Assembly (NCBI RefSeq): GCF_009906835.1
Contig: NZ_CP047652.1
Span: 1,488,001 to 1,552,000, forward strand
Source of the DNA: Aristophania vespae
Lineage (GTDB): Bacteria > Pseudomonadota > Alphaproteobacteria > Acetobacterales > Acetobacteraceae
Length of the DNA stretch: 64,000 bases
Direction: 5' to 3'
The notes under the pieces were generated by a model. That model had not been told where the DNA came from. It did no database searches and saw nothing but the letters and a program-made list of their open reading frames with translations. The position numbers and the translations under genes are program-made. This document shows, piece by piece, positions 59,646 to 64,000 of this stretch; within the stretch, counting starts at the first letter, position 1; every line of letters starts with the position of its first letter.

Positions 59646-60779
59646 ATGGTCACGAAAATCGACTATTACGAAGCACTTAGCGTCTCACGCACCGCCAGTC
59701 AGGACGAGTTAAAAAAAGCTTTCCGCAAGAAGGCTATGCAATATCACCCTGATCGCAACCCTGGCGACAAAGAGGCTGAGCAGAAATTTAAAGAAATTAA
59801 TGCCGCTTACGAAGTCCTCCGTGATGAAGAGAAACGTGCTGCCTATGACCGTTATGGCCATGCTGCCTTTGAGGGTGGCTCCGGTGGTGGCGGAGGTTTT
59901 GGTGGGTTTGGCGGTTTCGATGCTGGCGGACTTGGCGATATTTTTGAACAAATGTTCGGAATGGGCGGGCGCCGCGGCTCAACTCAAAGAAGCGCTGCTG
60001 ATATTCAGATCCAGGTCGAAGTCAGCTTAAAAGAAGCCTTTACTGGGGTAAAAAAAGAGGTTTCTGTCAAAACACGTGTCAGCTGCTCAACGTGTCACGG
60101 GACAGGATCTGCTGACCCCAATAGTGCTAAAACAACATGTCCAAGCTGCCACGGCCGCGGTGTCGTTCGTGCACAACAAGGCTTTTTCTTAGTAGAACGC
60201 CCATGCCCTACCTGTCAGGGGACGGGGCAAACTGTTGAAAAACCGTGTCACACCTGCCACGGCAGTGGAACAGAAGCTGCTACCTCAACAGTTAATATTG
60301 ATATTCCTGCCGGTATTGAAGATGGCACCAGAATTAGGCTTGCTGGCAAAGGGGAAGCTGGTAGCGGCAATATCCAGCCGGGTGATTTATATGTGCTGGT
60401 TTCAGTAGAGTCTCACGACCTCTTCCAACGTGAAGGTGCTCATATTTATTGCCGTGTTCCACTACGTATGACGCAGGCAGCCCTTGGCACGGAAATTGAA
60501 GTCCCTGTTATTGATGGTTCTTCAGCAAAAGTAAAAATTCCTGCCGGGACACAAAGTGGAGAAACATTACGCCTGAGAGGAAAAGGATTCTCTGTCCTGC
60601 ACTCTAAGGCACGTGGTGATATGTATCTCCAAATGAGCATTGAGACGCCTCAGCATCTTACAAAACGCCAACGTGAGTTGCTTGAAGAATTTGAGCAGGA
60701 AAATGGCAATCAGGCAAAAGCCAGCCCTGAAAGCACTGGTTTTTTTGCGCGCGTGAAAGAGTTTTTTGAAGGCTCCTAA
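59646..60779 (+). CDS. dnaJ: Chaperone DnaJ (Hsp40)
   Basis: DnaK co-chaperone. The J domain carries HPD in [17 protein letters not shown], followed by a glycine-rich linker, four zinc-finger repeats ([32 protein letters not shown]) and the C-terminal substrate domain. The ATG at 59646 ([17 protein letters not shown]) fits the family; a TTG 12 bases upstream would add KAD. Repaired length 377 is normal; no frameshift here. Confidence 0.96.
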   Translation: MVTKIDYYEALSVSRTASQDELKKAFRKKAMQYHPDRNPGDKEAEQKFKEINAAYEVLRDEEKRAAYDRYGHAAFEGGSGGGGGFGGFGGFDAGGLGDIFEQMFGMGGRRGSTQRSAADIQIQVEVSLKEAFTGVKKEVSVKTRVSCSTCHGTGSADPNSAKTTCPSCHGRGVVRAQQGFFLVERPCPTCQGTGQTVEKPCHTCHGSGTEAATSTVNIDIPAGIEDGTRIRLAGKGEAGSGNIQPGDLYVLVSVESHDLFQREGAHIYCRVPLRMTQAALGTEIEVPVIDGSSAKVKIPAGTQSGETLRLRGKGFSVLHSKARGDMYLQMSIETPQHLTKRQRELLEEFEQENGNQAKASPESTGFFARVKEFFEGS

Positions 60780-60810
60780 TTCATAATTTTAGGCCATAAA
60801 ATGACTTTAC

Positions 60811-60841
60811 CTCTTGCCTCTCTTTCACAGTGAGGCAAGAG
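60811..60841 (+). promoter_or_regulatory. Hairpin covering the dapB ribosome-site region
   Basis: CTCTTGCCTC (60811-60820) and GAGGCAAGAG (60832-60841) form a perfect 10-base stem ending seven bases before the dapB ATG. The only GAGG near the start is inside the 3' arm. It could be a dnaJ terminator without T run or a translational control element. Confidence 0.5.
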
Positions 60842-60848
60842 TCGTTTC

Positions 60849-61607
60849 ATGAGAAACATCGAATCCCCTAAAATTGGTATTGCCGGTATTACAGGCCGGC
60901 TTGGTTCCCTCTGTGCTGAAGAAGCTGGCCCTCACCTTGTAGGTGGGCTTTCTCGTCATGCAGACCCTTCACGCTCTATCGTATCAACACCCTCGCTGCT
61001 TGCGTCAAAATGTGACGTGATAATTGATGTAAGCCATGCGAGCCTGGTTACGGCCCATGCTAAAGCTTTTGCACAAGCTGGCTGTGCGTGGGTATTGGGC
61101 ACAACAGGGCTCGATCAGCAGGCACAAGACGCTATTGCAGAAGCTTCAAAAAAAATAGCTATTTTACAGGCAGCTAATTTTTCTCCAGCTTTAACAATGC
61201 TGCTCGACCTTGCCCAACAACTTGCGGCATCCTTGCCTGATTACGATGCCGAAATTCTTGAAACACATCATCGCCAAAAACTTGATGCGCCTTCAGGAAC
61301 AGCCCTCGCTATTGGCCGCGCCGTAGCCAACGGAAGGCAGGTCGATTTTGACAGCGTTAAGAGGCTAGACCAAAATGGGAAACGCCCTGACGGAGCTATT
61401 GGATTTGCTTCTTTACGCGGTGGCCAGGTGATTGGTGAGCATGATTTACGTTTTCTCACCTCCGATGAAGAAATCACTCTTTCACACAAAGCTCTTGATC
61501 GACGTGTCTTTGCCCGCGGTGCCCTACAAGCTGCTTTTTGGCTGGCAAATCATAAGCCGGCTGGACTCTATACGATGAGTGATGTAGTGAAAAAGAACAC
61601 TGCTTGA
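60849..61607 (+). CDS. dapB: 4-hydroxy-tetrahydrodipicolinate reductase DapB
   Basis: Reduces the dihydrodipicolinate pathway intermediate toward lysine and diaminopimelate, the peptidoglycan cross-linker. The NAD(P) site IGIAGITGRLGSLCAEEAG and the catalytic/substrate motif ETHHRQKLDAPSGTALAIGR are intact. Length 252 is slightly short but normal for Alphaproteobacteria. Hairpin in front of the start. Confidence 0.95.
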   Translation: MRNIESPKIGIAGITGRLGSLCAEEAGPHLVGGLSRHADPSRSIVSTPSLLASKCDVIIDVSHASLVTAHAKAFAQAGCAWVLGTTGLDQQAQDAIAEASKKIAILQAANFSPALTMLLDLAQQLAASLPDYDAEILETHHRQKLDAPSGTALAIGRAVANGRQVDFDSVKRLDQNGKRPDGAIGFASLRGGQVIGEHDLRFLTSDEEITLSHKALDRRVFARGALQAAFWLANHKPAGLYTMSDVVKKNTA

Positions 61608-61623
61608 TTAGAGTAAAAATTAT

Positions 61624-61784
61624 AAGATAGTTGCATATACACCTATCTTTAAGTCTTTACCCTCTTGACCGTTGGTCACATTTACGTCAAGCGATATATT
61701 CCTTGATGCTGTGGTGGCTCCCTTTTCTGGGGAGTCACGGAATCAGCTTTTTTCTCCACTCATTCCCTGTGAGGTCCCTGAGTG
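61624..61784 (+). promoter_or_regulatory. Structured leader of metK with start codon in a hairpin
   Basis: The 175-base gap before metK has several stems: AAGATAG/CTATCTT (61624-61649, possibly the dapB terminator), TCAAG/CTTGA (61687-61706), GTGGCTCCC/GGGAGTCAC (61714-61738) and CACTCA/TGAGTG (61757-61784). The last one contains the ribosome site GTGAGG in its loop and the GTG start codon in its 3' arm. This could be a cis-regulatory RNA that controls SAM synthetase, but it does not match any SAM riboswitch I can recall. Confidence 0.5.
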
Positions 61785-62966
61785 CGCAATAATGGCGATT
61801 TTCTTTTTACTTCCGAATCTGTCTCTGAAGGTCATCCGGATAAAGTAGCTGACCGTATCTCCGATACGGTGCTTGATGCTTATCTTGAAGCCGATCCTGA
61901 AGCACGCGTCGCGTGTGAAACGCTCGTCACAACAAACCGCGTAATATTAGCTGGTGAAGTTCGTGGCCCTGAAGCCGTTGAGAAAACGCTGATTGATCGT
62001 GCGCGGGCTGCTATCAAAGATATTGGCTATGATCAGGAAGGTTTTTCCTGGAAAAAGGCCGATATTCAGTCTTTTCTTCATGCACAGTCAGTAGATATTG
62101 CTGTTGGCGTTGATAGCAGCAGCGATAAAGATGAAGGTGCCGGCGACCAAGGTATCATGTTTGGCTTTGCCACGCGTGAAACCGAACATTTAATGCCAGC
62201 ACCGATTTTTTACGCTCACAATATTTTAGAGCGTCTGCGCGACCATCGTAGAAGCGGAAATGAACTTGGAAAAGGCTTGCTCCCTGACGCAAAAAGCCAG
62301 GTCACATTACGCTACGTTGATGGCAAGCCTGTAGGCGTAACATCCATTGTGGTTTCTACTCAGCATGAAGCCAATATGAGCCAAGACAGAATTCGTGAAA
62401 TGGTTCGTGAGACCGTAGGCGAAGTGTTGCCAGAAGGCTGGACGTGCCCAGAGGATAGCTTCTATGTTAATCCTACAGGCATATTCGTTATTGGTGGTCC
62501 CGATGGTGATGCCGGCTTAACAGGCCGCAAGATCATTGTTGACACTTATGGCGGTGCAGCTCCTCATGGTGGCGGTGCTTTTTCGGGTAAGGATCCTACA
62601 AAAGTTGACCGTTCTGCTGCCTATGCCGCACGCTATTTAGCGAAAAATGTTGTTGCAGCAGATTTAGCTGACCGCTGCACCATTCAGCTTAGCTATGCTA
62701 TCGGTGTTTCTCGTCCATTGTCAGTTTATGTTGATTTGGACGGCACAGGTCGCGATGTTAATGAAGAAAGACTCGGTGTTATATTAAATGAAATTATGGA
62801 TCTCTCACCCCGTGGGATTCGTAAACATTTAAGGCTTAACCGCCCTATTTACACCAAGACTTCATCTTACGGGCATTTTGGTCGCGTGCCTGACACGGCA
62901 CTAGATAATTTCACCTGGGAAAATACAGACCTGGTTGAAAGCCTAAAAAGTGCTCTTAATCGCTAA
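61782..62966 (+). CDS. metK: S-adenosylmethionine synthetase
   Basis: Makes SAM from methionine and [23 protein letters not shown] at the N-terminus, [15 protein letters not shown] (GAGDQG) and [20 protein letters not shown] are the defining motifs. Length 394 fits. The start is GTG at 61782 with GAGG seven bases upstream; the nearest ATG is out of frame. trmB follows after a terminator. Confidence 0.97.
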   Translation: MRNNGDFLFTSESVSEGHPDKVADRISDTVLDAYLEADPEARVACETLVTTNRVILAGEVRGPEAVEKTLIDRARAAIKDIGYDQEGFSWKKADIQSFLHAQSVDIAVGVDSSSDKDEGAGDQGIMFGFATRETEHLMPAPIFYAHNILERLRDHRRSGNELGKGLLPDAKSQVTLRYVDGKPVGVTSIVVSTQHEANMSQDRIREMVRETVGEVLPEGWTCPEDSFYVNPTGIFVIGGPDGDAGLTGRKIIVDTYGGAAPHGGGAFSGKDPTKVDRSAAYAARYLAKNVVAADLADRCTIQLSYAIGVSRPLSVYVDLDGTGRDVNEERLGVILNEIMDLSPRGIRKHLRLNRPIYTKTSSYGHFGRVPDTALDNFTWENTDLVESLKSALNR

Positions 62967-63010
62967 TGTGAGAAAATCTCTCTCATTTAGACAATAATAT
63001 ATTCATTATT

Positions 63011-63046
63011 CCCCTTTCTTCTTACAAAGAAAGGGGGATATTTTTT
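63011..63046 (+). terminator. Terminator between metK and trmB
   Basis: CCCCTTTCTT (63011-63020) and AAGAAAGGGG (63027-63036) form a 10-base stem with TATTTTTT close behind. Confidence 0.8.
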
Positions 63047-63062
63047 ACTAGTTAGTTTAGAC

Positions 63063-63770
63063 ATGACGGCCCAGTTGTTTGACGATCTAAAACCGCAACC
63101 TGAACGCCTTTATGGCCGCCAAAGAGGCCATCCTCTAAGGGCGAGACAACAGATATTACTTGATAAGACGCTGCCTCGTATGAGCTTTGATGCGTTTAAG
63201 AACCCCCTTGAAGGGTTTTCACGCCCTGTTTCAAAAATTTTTCTAGAAATTGGCTTCGGTGGTGGAGAGCATGCACTCGACCAGTCAGAACGTCACGCAG
63301 ATGTGGGCTATATTGCTTCAGAGGTTTTTGAAAACGGCATTTGTTCCCTCTTATCACGTGTTGTTTCTGAAGGCGAAGAAAGCGAAGGCGAAGTTCCAGC
63401 CAACTTACGCCTCTGGACTGATGATGCACGCCTTTTAATGAAGGAACTTCCCGACCAGTCTCTTGATCGGGCTTATTTAATGTTTCCAGACCCATGGCCA
63501 AAATCACGCCATGCCAAAAGGCGTTTTGTGCACCCAGTAAATATTGCACATTTGGCTCGTTTGTTAAAAAAAGATGCAGAATGGCGCATTGCCAGTGATC
63601 ACCCTGTTTACCAAGAGTGGGTCACAGAGGTCATGAGCAGTCAGCCATATTTTGAGCTTAAATCATTCACACAGGAACGACCAGAAAGCTGGTCTCCAAC
63701 ACGTTACGAAGCCAAAGCCTTTCGTGAAGGCAGGCAACCTTTTTACTGGACTTTTGTACGCCGCGCCTAA
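63063..63770 (+). CDS. trmB: tRNA (guanine-N7-)-methyltransferase TrmB
   Basis: Methylates G46 in the variable loop of tRNAs with SAM. The SAM loop IFLEIGFGGGEHALDQSERH and the signature YLMFPDPWPKSRHAKRRFVH are complete; the C-terminal FTQERPESWSPTRYEAKA is also typical. Length 235 is normal. Confidence 0.95.
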   Translation: MTAQLFDDLKPQPERLYGRQRGHPLRARQQILLDKTLPRMSFDAFKNPLEGFSRPVSKIFLEIGFGGGEHALDQSERHADVGYIASEVFENGICSLLSRVVSEGEESEGEVPANLRLWTDDARLLMKELPDQSLDRAYLMFPDPWPKSRHAKRRFVHPVNIAHLARLLKKDAEWRIASDHPVYQEWVTEVMSSQPYFELKSFTQERPESWSPTRYEAKAFREGRQPFYWTFVRRA

Positions 63771-63832
63771 GTTAAAACTCATCGGTGCTTCCGCCTCATC
63801 GAACCTTACAGACCATATGGAGTATTTCCTAA

Positions 63833-64000
63833 ATGACGCAGCCTTTAACAGCGGAAAACCACATTGAACGCGAAGAAATGGAATTTGACGTTGTGGTCGT
63901 CGGCGGGGGGCCGGCAGGGTTAAGTGCCGCAATCAAGCTTCGTCAGCTCAATCCTGACCTATCAGTATGCCTGTTAGAAAAAGGCAGCGAAATTGGTGCC
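63833..64000 (+). CDS. Electron transfer flavoprotein-ubiquinone oxidoreductase, 3' partial
   Basis: Only the first 56 codons are in the window. After a short leader (residues 1-19) comes the FAD-binding [20 protein letters not shown] and the segment [13 protein letters not shown], which closely match ETF-QO, the enzyme passing electrons from ETF to the quinone pool. The G6 run in its FAD loop (63902-63909 area) is intact, unlike the similar loop in the UbiH-type gene. The start is the ATG at 63833. Confidence 0.82.
   Translation, partial: MTQPLTAENHIEREEMEFDVVVVGGGPAGLSAAIKLRQLNPDLSVCLLEKGSEIGA

Noticed and set aside
61607-61782. Known SAM-II, SAM/SAH or SAM-V riboswitch upstream of metK
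   Set aside because: The conserved core sequences of these classes could not be found; only generic stems are visible.

Overview
The window looks like a chromosomal segment of a low-GC member of the Acetobacteraceae (Alphaproteobacteria), probably a host- or insect-associated relative of the acetic acid bacteria. This is inferred from protein resemblance and gene order: a hisB-hisH-acetyltransferase-hisA-hisF-hisE run, dnaK-dnaJ-dapB, metK-trmB followed by an electron-transfer-flavoprotein oxidoreductase, a petABC cytochrome bc1 operon, and relics of type I-E-like CRISPR repeats. The genus cannot be fixed from sequence alone.

Layout. 1-8.7 kb is core: the end of ftsK, a pseudouridine synthase, a UbiH-type hydroxylase, a nitroreductase, the his cluster and a HIT protein, closed by tRNA-Glu(CTC). 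8.9-29 kb is accessory and AT-rich: a large autotransporter, a gene-poor decayed stretch (14.9-19.9 kb) with a degenerate CRISPR array, a catalase-like gene, eroded coding remnants and a heptanucleotide tandem repeat, then an isochorismatase-like protein, a CDP-glycerol (teichoic-acid-like) pair, a quinol nitric oxide reductase with two operator-like dyads, a DUF305 protein and a glycosyltransferase-methyltransferase fusion. 29-64 kb is mostly core: an RND pump, petABC, an aldo/keto reductase, a two-component system, a SIMPL protein, an HtrA protease, HrpB, apt, transporters, murA-dcd, envelope genes, dnaKJ, dapB, metK, trmB and the start of the ETF oxidoreductase gene.

Most striking observation. 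At least eight otherwise normal genes (ftsK, the UbiH-type gene, the autotransporter, cytochrome b, the SIMPL gene, htrA, a Bcr/CflA transporter and an envelope lipoprotein) are broken by ten single-base frameshifts. Every one can be repaired by adding one G or C to an existing G/C run. Several genes are normally important, so base-calling or assembly contraction at G/C homopolymers is the likeliest cause; a mutator lineage or phase variation are alternatives. The gene coordinates given here span the repaired reading frames. An in-frame acetyltransferase-HisA fusion may be an eleventh case.

How the genes fit together. Histidine synthesis (five genes), respiration (bc1 and qNOR), envelope building (murA, glycosyltransferases, CDP-glycerol pair, autotransporter, lipoprotein), proteostasis (dnaKJ, htrA) and nucleotide/SAM metabolism (apt, dcd, metK, dapB) dominate. 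No complete defence system, integrase or transposase was recognised. The best leads for something new are the CDP-glycerol module in an alphaproteobacterium, the twin dyads before norB, the metK leader with its start codon in a hairpin, and the possible HisA fusion.
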